Assembly (NCBI RefSeq): GCF_003751805.1 | Contig: NZ_RKHQ01000001.1 | Location: 2,542,001-2,606,000 of the forward strand | DNA: 64,000 nucleotides | Direction of reading: 5' to 3' | Source: Salana multivorans | GTDB taxonomy: Bacteria > Actinomycetota > Actinomycetes > Actinomycetales > Beutenbergiaceae | Shown here: in pieces, positions 7,382 through 16,134 of the stretch | How the letters are laid out: every line of letters starts with the position of its first letter | Numbering within the stretch: position 1 is the stretch's first letter | The notes under the pieces: generated by a model | Seen by the model: only the letters and a program-made list of their open reading frames with translations | Database searches by the model: none | Told to the model about the DNA's origin: nothing | Program-made: the position numbers and the translations under genes

Positions 7382-9244
7382 TCAGTTGATCTTGACCAGC
7401 GACCCCTTGACCGTGAGGATCCCGGACGCCGAGAGCTCGGCCATGCCGTCGGCCTTGAGCTCCAGCGCCGCGGCCTTGGCCGCGATCTTCGCGTCGCCGG
7501 CGAGCTCGATCTGCGGCGCCTTGAGCGAGATCTTCTGGTTGCCGGTGATCGAGACGTTCATGCCCTTGACGGAGACGTCCTGGTCGGCGGTGACGTCGGC
7601 CTTGCCCTTCGCCTTGACGGTGACGTCGCCGTCGGCCGTGATCGCCACCGGTCCCTTCGAGCTGATCGAGATGCCCTTGCTCGTGTCCTTCGCAATGACG
7701 ATGGAGTCCTCGTCGCTGCCCTCCGCGTACCTGATCGACAGGCGGATCGACTCCGACCCCTGCTTCTCCACGAGCTGGACGGTCATGCCGCTCTTGCTCA
7801 CCCACATCGCGGTGGCGGCCTTGATCTGCTCCTTGGTCGCCGGGGTCTTCACCTTCGGGTGGTGCAGCCCGCCGAGCACCCACGGCGCCTCGGCGGCCGA
7901 CTCCGGCAGCGCGACGACGACGAGGTCGTTGACGTCGGGCACCATCGAGAAGCCGCGCTCGGTGCCGGCGCCCGGCATGACGACGTGCGACCACCACGTC
8001 TCGGCCGAGTCGGACAGCGTCGGCAGCTTGAGCCGGACCCGACCGAGGGAGTCGGGGTCCTGGTTGTTCGTGACGACGCCGAGCACGAGGCGCGGCCCGC
8101 CGCCGCTGCCGCCGGCCCCGCCGACGCGCGGGGCGAGCGCGGCGCCGGCCCCGCCACCGCCGCTGAGGACGCCGCGGGTGGTGCGGTCGGCCCCCGAGGA
8201 GACCTGGAACGCCGTCGTGTACCCGGTCTCTCCCGGCTCGAACCGGTGCGTGACGCGGGTGAGGACGTAGCCGCCGTCGAACGGCGCCCCGAGCCCGGCG
8301 AGGGTGACCTTGCCCCCGGCGGCGAGCGCCGGGTTGCCGGTGACGACGCCCTCGAGCTCGGCGAACGCCCCACCGACCTCGTCGGCCACGGCATCGGCGA
8401 GCGCGGAGGCCTGGGCCTGCGTGCTCGCCTGCGGCGCGTGGACGAGCCGAGGTGAGGACGCGATGGCGGTGGCGAGCTTCGCCGGGGTCTGGTCGATCTT
8501 CACGCCGCTGGTCCTCGCCGTCGCCGTGGCGACGGTCGGCTTGTGGTTCGTCGGGTCCCAGCCGCGCACCTCGACCTCCTTCACCTGGTCGGAGGCGGTG
8601 ACGGCCGCGCGCAGCGAGCGCAGGTTCGCGCCGTACTGCAGCACGGTCGCGTCGGTGCGCGCGGAGGCGCGGGGGCTGCCGGGCGCCGCCGTGGCGGGGT
8701 CGGCCAGCGTGAGCCTGGTGCCGGAGACCGAGAACGCGAGCCCCTCGGCGTCGGCGAGCTCGTGCAGGAACGCCCAGTCCGACGTCCCCGCCTGGAGCAC
8801 GTGCTGGTGCTTGACCTGGCTCGAGACGCTGGCGGTGAGCCCGTGGTCGCCCGCGATCCGCCGCGCGATGTCGGCGACGGTCTGGTCCTGGTACGCCGCG
8901 ACCCGGCGCTGGCGCAGGAGCCGGTAGGAGCGGTCGTACCCGCGGACGATCGTGAGCGCGCCGAGCGGGCCGATCTCGGCCTCGAGCGTCACGACCTCGC
9001 CGTCGAACAGCTCCGTCGCGCCGGGCTCGTTGCTGCGGACGGAGAGCTTGACCGCGGCGCCGACGGCGAGCCCGGACCGAGCGAGCACCGTGCGCTCGCC
9101 GTCGGCGAAGTGCAGCTCGAACATGCCGGGCAGGCGGCGCGCCGTCTCGACCAGGGCATAGGTCAGCCTCGTCGCGACGGCGTCGGGCAGCGCCGTGCCG
9201 TTGACCTTGACCTCGAGGGTCGCGCTGTAGATCTGGTTCGGCAT
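7382..9244 (-). CDS. VgrG-like spike/hub protein (gp27-gp5 type)
   Basis: 620 residues from ATG at 9244. Residues 1-350 resemble the phage late-control D/gp27 hub (LEVKVNGTALPDAV, LFDGEVVTLEAEIGPLGALTIV, VRGYDRSYRLLRQR). The gp5-like OB domain follows at about 385-490 (VLGVVTNNQDPDSLGRVRLK, then ETWWSHVVMPGAG and VNDLVVVALP). The C-terminus is a run of short beta repeats rich in alternating Val/Lys/Ala (ADGDVTVKAKGKADV and similar), consistent with the trimeric beta-helix needle. It would sit under the tube and carry the PAAR tip encoded at 31649-31966. No extra effector domain is appended after the needle, which ends GSLVKIN. Equivalent to Afp8/Pvc8 by position, immediately after the LysM adaptor. 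Confidence 0.92.
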   Translation of the reverse strand: MPNQIYSATLEVKVNGTALPDAVATRLTYALVETARRLPGMFELHFADGERTVLARSGLAVGAAVKLSVRSNEPGATELFDGEVVTLEAEIGPLGALTIVRGYDRSYRLLRQRRVAAYQDQTVADIARRIAGDHGLTASVSSQVKHQHVLQAGTSDWAFLHELADAEGLAFSVSGTRLTLADPATAAPGSPRASARTDATVLQYGANLRSLRAAVTASDQVKEVEVRGWDPTNHKPTVATATARTSGVKIDQTPAKLATAIASSPRLVHAPQASTQAQASALADAVADEVGGAFAELEGVVTGNPALAAGGKVTLAGLGAPFDGGYVLTRVTHRFEPGETGYTTAFQVSSGADRTTRGVLSGGGGAGAALAPRVGGAGGSGGGPRLVLGVVTNNQDPDSLGRVRLKLPTLSDSAETWWSHVVMPGAGTERGFSMVPDVNDLVVVALPESAAEAPWVLGGLHHPKVKTPATKEQIKAATAMWVSKSGMTVQLVEKQGSESIRLSIRYAEGSDEDSIVIAKDTSKGISISSKGPVAITADGDVTVKAKGKADVTADQDVSVKGMNVSITGNQKISLKAPQIELAGDAKIAAKAAALELKADGMAELSASGILTVKGSLVKIN

Positions 9245-9246
9245 GG

Positions 9247-10038
9247 CTAGCCGCCGTCCCGGGACGCGGCGGTCGCCGCGGGGCGATCGGCGCCGTCGCG
9301 TCCGTCGCCGGCCGCCTCGTCCTCGCCGCGCAGCGGGAGGAGCAGCCGCAGCCCCGGCGACAGCCGCGCCGGGTCGTCGACGCCGTTGGCGGCCGCGATG
9401 TCCCGCCACCGGCCCGCGTCGCCGTACTCGCGGTAGGCGATCCCCTGGAGCGTGTCGCCCGCGACGACGACGTGCTCGCGGTGCGGCACCAGCGTCCCCG
9501 ACGTCGGGTTCTGGCGCGGCGGGGTGCTCGGGAACTCCTGCAGCGTCACCGAGACGACCGCCCGGACCGGCAGCCCCGCCGGGGTGAACAGCGTGTACCG
9601 CGCCTGGACGGAGCTGACGTACCCGACGAAGCTCGTGATCCCGCCCCACTGGAACTGCACCCAGGGCGGGGAGGTGTTGTCGCTGCCGGCGGTCTTCGGC
9701 GTGCAGCAGGCGAACAGCTTCTCGACCTTCGCCACGACCGTTCCGCGTCGCTCGGCCGAGTCGTCGAGGAAGAGCTCCAGCGCGAGCCGCGACGCCTTCG
9801 GTCCCTTGTACTGGGGCGGCGAGGCGCTGTCGGCCCTCTGCCCCTCGTTCGTCGTCCAGTCCGCCTCCTTCCCCATGGTGAGCTCCTTGGGGTTGAACTC
9901 GAACTCGATCGAGTCGAACTGCCCGCCCGGCTGCGACGAGCCGGCCGGCGGCGGCGAGAACAGCTTGAGGACGGCGGCCTGGCGCGAGCCAGCGGCCGAG
10001 GCGGCGGTCGAGGCTCCGGCCAGCCCCGGGGTGGCCAT
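9247..10038 (-). CDS. LysM-domain tube initiator/adaptor (Afp7-like)
   Basis: 263 residues. The ATG at 10038 overlaps the stop of the second tube gene by one base (TGATG). The N-terminal part (FDSIEFEFNPKELTMGKEADW, then LALELFLDD) matches the contractile-tail family of LysM peptidoglycan-binding proteins that cap the spike and start the tube. A LysM-like repeat is near residues 180-230 (HREHVVVAGDTLQGIAYREYG). The last 25 residues are Ala/Asp-rich and probably disordered. In eCIS this protein is structural, and its LysM is thought to bind the hub rather than the wall. The conserved order tube-2, LysM, VgrG supports the call. Confidence 0.9.
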   Translation of the reverse strand: MATPGLAGASTAASAAGSRQAAVLKLFSPPPAGSSQPGGQFDSIEFEFNPKELTMGKEADWTTNEGQRADSASPPQYKGPKASRLALELFLDDSAERRGTVVAKVEKLFACCTPKTAGSDNTSPPWVQFQWGGITSFVGYVSSVQARYTLFTPAGLPVRAVVSVTLQEFPSTPPRQNPTSGTLVPHREHVVVAGDTLQGIAYREYGDAGRWRDIAAANGVDDPARLSPGLRLLLPLRGEDEAAGDGRDGADRPAATAASRDGG

Positions 10039-10475
10039 CACGCACCCCCGGTGAAGCCGTGGTGGGCGATCTCGAGCTGCTCGGTCAGGACCTTGGCCGA
10101 GTCCTCCTGGAGCTGCGGGCCGGTCCATCGCACGGGGACGACGCCCTGCAGCGACCAGGACGCGACCTGCCGGCCGTCCGTCGTGAACACCGTGATCTGG
10201 CAGGTGCGGCGCTGGTAGCCGCTCGCGACCGACGACACCCAGGCCGCGACCTTGGCCGCGTCCTTGCCGAGCGGACGGGTCAGCTTGATGTTCGGGTAGC
10301 GCAGCCGGGTGGGGAGCTGGTGGACGAAGTCGTTGTTCCCGCCCTCCTCGCGCGTCTCCATGACGACCTCGACGGCGAGCCCCTCGCACGAGGAGAACAG
10401 GCCGAGGTCCTGGCCGTCGACGCTCACGTGGTAGCGGACGCCGACCGCCGTCTCCGTCGTCTCCAGGATCGTCAT
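10038..10475 (-). CDS. Second tail tube protein (gp19-like)
   Basis: 145 residues from ATG at 10475, with GAGGAG seven bases upstream. The sequence has the conserved T4 gp19-type tube features: an early SVDGQDLGLFSSCEGLAVEVV, then NNDFVHQLPTRLRYPNIKLTRPLG, and VASWSLQGVVPVRWTGPQL. Together these form the tube beta-barrel and the inter-ring loop. It is clearly different from the main tube protein at 13871-14323 (which has VEKIEYKQQASDGKFIVRQM). eCIS loci usually carry more than one tube paralogue: one builds the bulk tube and another forms the ring next to the LysM adaptor. Position directly before the LysM gene makes the baseplate-proximal role likely. Confidence 0.88.
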   Translation of the reverse strand: MTILETTETAVGVRYHVSVDGQDLGLFSSCEGLAVEVVMETREEGGNNDFVHQLPTRLRYPNIKLTRPLGKDAAKVAAWVSSVASGYQRRTCQITVFTTDGRQVASWSLQGVVPVRWTGPQLQEDSAKVLTEQLEIAHHGFTGGA

Positions 10476-10530
10476 CGGGTGCTCCTCTCGCAGGTTCTCG
10501 GGTGGTCGTGGCTGGTGACGTGGCGGCTGG

Positions 10531-13230
10531 TCACAGGTCGGCGCGCTGACCGAGGCGCTCGCGGCCGCGCAGCACCTCGTGCCGCAGCTGTCGCATGATC
10601 GGGTCGGCCAGGCGCCGGGCCAGCAGGTCGACGTCGAGCGTCCCGGCGTCGCCGGCCGAGGCGGCGGTCGCGCTCGGGTCGGACGTCGTGGACCGCGCGT
10701 CGAGCACGGGCTCCGCCGGCGCGACGAGGTCCGCCTCGGCGGCCTCGGCCGGGACAGCCGCCGGGGCCGCCGGAGTCGGTGCCGCGGTGGTCGCCGTCGC
10801 CGCGCGGGGGGCGGCGACGGGAAGCTGCGTCGCGGCGATCGCATCGGCCGGGTGGTCCAGGGGCGCCGCGAGCTGGGTGGCGACCGGCAGCGCCGCGGAC
10901 GACGACGGCGCGCTCGGGGCGCTCGCGGGGATGGACGACGCGGGAGCCGTCTCGGCCACGGCGGACAGGGCGGCGGGATCGGGTGCGGTCCCGGAGTCGA
11001 AGAGCCAGTCGACGAACCGGCGCAGGGGGTTGGCCGAGGCGACCGCGGCCTCGGGCGCGCGCTGGACCGGTGGCTGCGCGCCGGGCGCGCGGGAGCTCGG
11101 CGGCTGGGCGAGTCGCTGGACTCCGACGGTGGCGGCGGCCGCGTAGGTGGCCGCGCCGGCGGCGGTGGCGCCCGCGTGGCGGGCGGGCTCGCCGGTCGAC
11201 CGCTGCGCCGCGAGCACGCCGTGCGGGCCGTCCCCGGCGGCCGGCCGCGTCGTCGGGGTGGTCGAGCCGCCGGCCGTCGGCTCGGCGACGGCGGGTGGCT
11301 GGAGCCGGGCGTGCACGACGTGGCGGACGGGGCGCGCGACCGAGGCGAGGTCCGGCGCGACCGAGCGCTGGAGCGACGTCCCGACCGCACCGAGCGGGGC
11401 CGCGAGCGTCGCGACGCCCGCCCGCCCGGAGAGACCGAGGGCCGCTGGGGCGGTCGCACCGCCCGGCCCGGCCGGCTCCGCCGTGCTCGATGGCGAGCCC
11501 ACGGACGCGGCGGTCCCGGAGGCCGAGCCCCCGGACGCGGAGCTCCCGGACGCCGCGGTCGCGCGCGCCCCGGCGGCGACCGCGAGGTCGACGACGGGGG
11601 CCGTCACCGACACGCGGGCCGGGTCGAGCGGGACGACGGTGGCTGCGAGGTGCGGGACGTCGGGGTCGGGCATGCGCTGGACGCCGGCCGCCGGTGACGT
11701 CCTCGGCCCGGTGGGCGCCGTCCGCGCCACGGGCTCGCCAGCGTCGGTGGCGGCGCTCGACGCGGGCGCGGGTGCCTGAGCCGGCGCGGCGCCGACGGCT
11801 CCCTCCGGCGTCGGCTGCGCCGTGATCGGCGGGGTGTCCGACGTCGCCGGAGCCGTCGCGACGGGGAGGTCGCCGAGCGGGGCCGGCGTCCGGACCGGGG
11901 CGAGGGTGACGACCGGGTCGTCGGCGACGGGCTCGACGACCGCGGTCTGCGCCGTCGGCTCGGCCGGCTCCGGCGTCGGGGTGGCGGGGATCGGCGACGC
12001 GGCCGGCTCGGCCGACCCGGGGACGGGGCCGACGTCGGGCCCCGAGGCGAGACGCGAGAGCGTGGGCAGATCGCTGCCGGACGCGGGCGCGAGCGGTCCG
12101 ACGGGGGCGGCGAGGCCGCGCGGCGTCGCGCTCGCCGGGGGCGTGGTCACCGCCCGCTGGACCGGTGTCGGCGCGTCCCGCCGGATCGGGGCGCCGAGAC
12201 CGAGCCGCCGCCCGCCCTCGGAGGCGAGCGGCGTCGGGAGGCTCGACCCCGCGGTGGCGGGCGCGAGCCCGGCGGCCGGGGCGGAGCCGAGGATCGGGAC
12301 GCTCGTCCCGGAGTCGTCGCGCACGGCACCGGCCGGGAGGTCGACGCTCGTGGCGCTCGACGTCACCGTCGGGGCGGCGGTCGGCTCGGTCGGCACGGTC
12401 TCCGTCGGCGTCGTCGCGCGCTGGGCGGTCACCAGGTCGGGGGCTGGCGGCCGGGCGACCCCGGCCTCGACCGACGGGACGGTCGAGGCCGCGGCGCGTG
12501 CCCCGGGGTCGAGGACGGCCTCGACGGCCGGCTCGACCGACGGCGCCGCGGCTGGCCCGGCAGGTGGTTCGGGCCGCAGCGTCGGGACGAGCGGGAGGTC
12601 GAGCCGCTCGGGCCGGGGTGCCAGGGCCGCGGGCGCGGGCGCGGCAGCGTCGGGAACGACGGACCGCTGGACGGCGGCCTCGGCGAGCGTCTCGACGGGG
12701 GTGACCACGGGTCGCTCGGCGTACGGCTCGGGCGGCGCGGCGACCACGAGCGCCGCCGCGGGCGCGGCAACGGTCGGCAGCGGCGGGAGCGTGCGCGGCC
12801 GGGGGGCGCGGGTGAGGTCGGACGCTGCGGGCCGGCTCGGCGCGAGCGTCGCGCGCTGGAGCTGCGGTGGCTGGGCGATGGTCAGGTCCGGCAGCGTCGA
12901 CGTCGTCCGACCGATCGGGGGAGCGGTCGGCCCGGTGAGGCCGATGCCGAGCCCGTCGACGACGCCCGTCGGCCCGTCGTCGGCGACGAGGTGCCCCATC
13001 GACGTCAGCGTCGTGGGGTCGGCGCGGGTGGCGAGCAGCGAGGGGAAGCCGACCGGGCGCGAGATGCTCGGGGCCGGCGCGACGGTGCGCTGCAGCGGCG
13101 GGAGGAACGCCCAGCCGCGCGGGGCGACCCGCGGTGCGACGGGCCCGGGGACGGCATCGACGCCACCGCCGGGGGCGGCCGGCTCGACCGACGCGTCGCC
13201 GGCGCGGTCACGGCTCCATGGCCAGCGCAC
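10531..13230 (-). CDS. 899-residue Pro/Ala-rich disordered protein in tape-measure position
   Basis: The start is GTG at 13230. The protein is low in aromatic residues and dominated by Ala, Pro, Thr, Val and Asp, so it is probably disordered over most of its length. Ten copies of a short [LVA]QR motif are scattered through it (for example LQRTVAP near residue 46, VQRSVVPD, AQRATTP, VQRMPDPD, LQRSVAPD, VQRLAQP). Two segments look ordered: an N-terminal block around residues 40-110 (FLPPLQRTVAPAPSISRP, TLTSMGHLVADDGPTGVV) and a helical C-terminus of about 35 residues (LARRLADPIMRQLRHEVLRG). It lies after the chaperone-like and DUF6760-like genes, where phages keep the tape measure. I recognise a conserved actinobacterial eCIS type but no named family. 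Roles as tape measure, cargo-loading scaffold or lumen protein are all inference. Confidence 0.8.
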   Translation of the reverse strand: MRWPWSRDRAGDASVEPAAPGGGVDAVPGPVAPRVAPRGWAFLPPLQRTVAPAPSISRPVGFPSLLATRADPTTLTSMGHLVADDGPTGVVDGLGIGLTGPTAPPIGRTTSTLPDLTIAQPPQLQRATLAPSRPAASDLTRAPRPRTLPPLPTVAAPAAALVVAAPPEPYAERPVVTPVETLAEAAVQRSVVPDAAAPAPAALAPRPERLDLPLVPTLRPEPPAGPAAAPSVEPAVEAVLDPGARAAASTVPSVEAGVARPPAPDLVTAQRATTPTETVPTEPTAAPTVTSSATSVDLPAGAVRDDSGTSVPILGSAPAAGLAPATAGSSLPTPLASEGGRRLGLGAPIRRDAPTPVQRAVTTPPASATPRGLAAPVGPLAPASGSDLPTLSRLASGPDVGPVPGSAEPAASPIPATPTPEPAEPTAQTAVVEPVADDPVVTLAPVRTPAPLGDLPVATAPATSDTPPITAQPTPEGAVGAAPAQAPAPASSAATDAGEPVARTAPTGPRTSPAAGVQRMPDPDVPHLAATVVPLDPARVSVTAPVVDLAVAAGARATAASGSSASGGSASGTAASVGSPSSTAEPAGPGGATAPAALGLSGRAGVATLAAPLGAVGTSLQRSVAPDLASVARPVRHVVHARLQPPAVAEPTAGGSTTPTTRPAAGDGPHGVLAAQRSTGEPARHAGATAAGAATYAAAATVGVQRLAQPPSSRAPGAQPPVQRAPEAAVASANPLRRFVDWLFDSGTAPDPAALSAVAETAPASSIPASAPSAPSSSAALPVATQLAAPLDHPADAIAATQLPVAAPRAATATTAAPTPAAPAAVPAEAAEADLVAPAEPVLDARSTTSDPSATAASAGDAGTLDVDLLARRLADPIMRQLRHEVLRGRERLGQRADL

Positions 13231-13233
13231 TGC

Positions 13234-13392
13234 TCACTCCTCCCCGTTGATCCGGCGGTTGAGCGAGGCGATCTGGGCGACGTAGCGGCGCCGCTCGGGG
13301 TGCTCCAGGTCGAGGATGTCGGCCAGGGGCCAGTGGAAGTGGAACGCGACGTACGCGACCTCCTCGTAGAGTCTGTCGGCCGCGTACGTCAC
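13234..13392 (-). CDS. Small DUF6760-like tail protein
   Basis: 52 residues from a GTG at 13392 that overlaps the end of the preceding gene (stop at 13389). The sequence begins TYAADRLYEEVAYVAFHFHW and continues PLADILDLEHPERRRYVAQI, which matches the small DUF6760 proteins placed between the assembly-chaperone-like gene and the tape-measure position in Gram-positive contractile tails and eCIS. By analogy with lambda-type G/T products it may help fold or load the tape measure. A longer reading from ATG at 13452 would add 20 unrelated residues and overlap the upstream gene more, so the GTG is preferred. It lacks a ribosome site of its own and is likely coupled to the upstream gene. Confidence 0.8.
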   Translation of the reverse strand: MTYAADRLYEEVAYVAFHFHWPLADILDLEHPERRRYVAQIASLNRRINGEE

Positions 13393-13862
13393 GATTCCCC
13401 CAGGCGCCCACCCGAGATGTCGACGACGAAGTGGTGCTGGCAGCTCGGGCACACGACGGCGGCGTGCGTGTGCCCCTCCGCGTTGATCCGGCGGTACAGG
13501 TCCTGCAGGAAGGCCACGTCCGAGGCGAACATCCGCTCGACGACGCTGGCCGAGACCGAGCTCAGCGTCCCGAGCTCCGTGATGACCCGGCTGAGGAGCA
13601 CCACCGTCGTGAAGGCGGGGTTCTCCTGGACGCGGGCGTCGTAGAGGGGGAGCAGCTCGTCGCGCGCCGTCGCGAGCCGCATGACGCCGCTGCGGTGGAG
13701 CACGCCGTCGTCGTCGAGGTAGCCGCGCGGGAGCTGGAACGCGAACTCGGTCCGCAGGGCCGGGGCGCCGCCGCTCCCGGCCCGGGAGAGGTCGGCGGTG
13801 GCGGAGGTGATCTCGTCGGCGTCGCCGATGCCCGGCTCCTCCGCTCCGAGCACTCCCGCCAC
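13389..13862 (-). CDS. Phage tail assembly chaperone-like/T4 baseplate-type protein
   Basis: 157 residues. I chose GTG at 13862, eight bases after the tube stop and preceded by GTGAGG; a second GTG at 13853 is possible. The body (TEFAFQLPRGYLDDDGVLHR, VMRLATARDELLPLYDARVQ, then VVLLSRVITELGTLSSV) resembles the conserved eCIS/phage protein annotated as tail assembly protein or T4 baseplate protein. The C-terminus has a CPSCQHHFVVDISGG segment with one CxxC pair and an HH, a possible metal-binding knuckle, also seen in relatives. Order tube, this gene, DUF6760-like, large protein mirrors the phage order tube, chaperones, tape measure. It is likely needed for assembly rather than being a major particle component; this is inferred from position. 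Confidence 0.75.
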   Translation of the reverse strand: MAGVLGAEEPGIGDADEITSATADLSRAGSGGAPALRTEFAFQLPRGYLDDDGVLHRSGVMRLATARDELLPLYDARVQENPAFTTVVLLSRVITELGTLSSVSASVVERMFASDVAFLQDLYRRINAEGHTHAAVVCPSCQHHFVVDISGGRLGES

Positions 13863-13870
13863 CGCGCGCC

Positions 13871-14323
13871 TCACTGCGCGAACTCCATCTCGTCCCAGCA
13901 CATCGTGAACGACTCGGTGAGCGGCTCGGTCGACCCGGCCTTGAGCGACCCGCCGAGCTCGACGTCCTTGATCCAGACGTTCGTGTAGTTGACGCGCTTG
14001 ATGACCGTGCCGTCGGAGGAGTAGATCGCGACCTCGGCGGTCTTGCGGGCGTCCTGGAGCTTGCCCTCGAAGACCATCTTGAACCAGTCGGTGACCGTGG
14101 TGGAGTCGGTGAGGCCGCGCTTGACCTTGATCTCGCCCGGCTTGATCCGGCCCATCATCTGGCGCACGATGAACTTGCCGTCGCTCGCCTGCTGCTTGTA
14201 CTCGATCTTCTCGACCTCGGCCTTGATCCCGCTGACCTCCATGACGTGCGGCACCTGGACGCCGTCGATGGTGACGCTGAAGGAGTAGCCGGCGGCGAGG
14301 TCGTACTGGTCGGGGAGTGGCAT
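13871..14323 (-). CDS. Main tail tube protein (gp19-like)
   Basis: 150 residues from ATG at 14323. The pattern is that of the bulk eCIS inner tube: YDLAAGYSFSVTIDGVQVPHVMEVSGI, then EKIEYKQQASDGKFIVRQMMG, PGEIKVKRGLTDSTTVTDWF and a C-terminal VELGGSLKAGSTEPLTESFTM (each quoted in part). It forms stacked hexameric rings inside the sheath through which cargo is held and expelled. It directly follows the sheath gene (27-base gap) as in nearly all contractile systems. The length is normal for the family and there are no missing core segments. Confidence 0.93.
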   Translation of the reverse strand: MPLPDQYDLAAGYSFSVTIDGVQVPHVMEVSGIKAEVEKIEYKQQASDGKFIVRQMMGRIKPGEIKVKRGLTDSTTVTDWFKMVFEGKLQDARKTAEVAIYSSDGTVIKRVNYTNVWIKDVELGGSLKAGSTEPLTESFTMCWDEMEFAQ

Positions 14324-14350
14324 GGGAGGTTCCTCTCTCGGGTGCGCCGA

Positions 14351-15928
<1,578 letters not shown>

Positions 15929-15955
15929 CGCGAATCCTCCTCGCCGCTGAGCAGT

Positions 15956-15981
15956 ACTGATGGGTGGCACTGATGGGTGGC
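15956..15981. repeat. Tandem 13-bp repeat upstream of the sheath operon
   Basis: ACTGATGGGTGGC occurs twice with no spacer (15956-15968 and 15969-15981), about 28-53 bases upstream of the sheath ATG on the minus strand. It lies where a promoter or activator site for the structural operon would be expected. It is an exact duplication in otherwise non-repetitive sequence. Confidence 0.7.
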
Positions 15982-16093
15982 TCCAGCGTGGTGCGCGGGC
16001 CCCGTCGGCGCCGGTCCGGGCGGACGCCCGTGAGGGAAGAAGGACTGCCCGAAAGGGCCGGGTGCCGGGCGTGCGCTGGGCGTGCGCTCGCGG

Positions 16094-16126
16094 GTGGCTC
16101 CACCGGCGTGGCGCTGGTGGAGCCAC
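16094..16126. terminator. Hairpin between the effector gene and the sheath operon
   Basis: GTGGCTCCACC (16094-16104) pairs perfectly with GGTGGAGCCAC (16116-16126) around an 11-base loop. It lies nine bases past the effector stop codon on the minus strand. This separates the effector transcript from the sheath operon. No T-run follows, as is common in actinobacteria. Confidence 0.65.
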
Positions 16127-16134
16127 GCGCGAGA

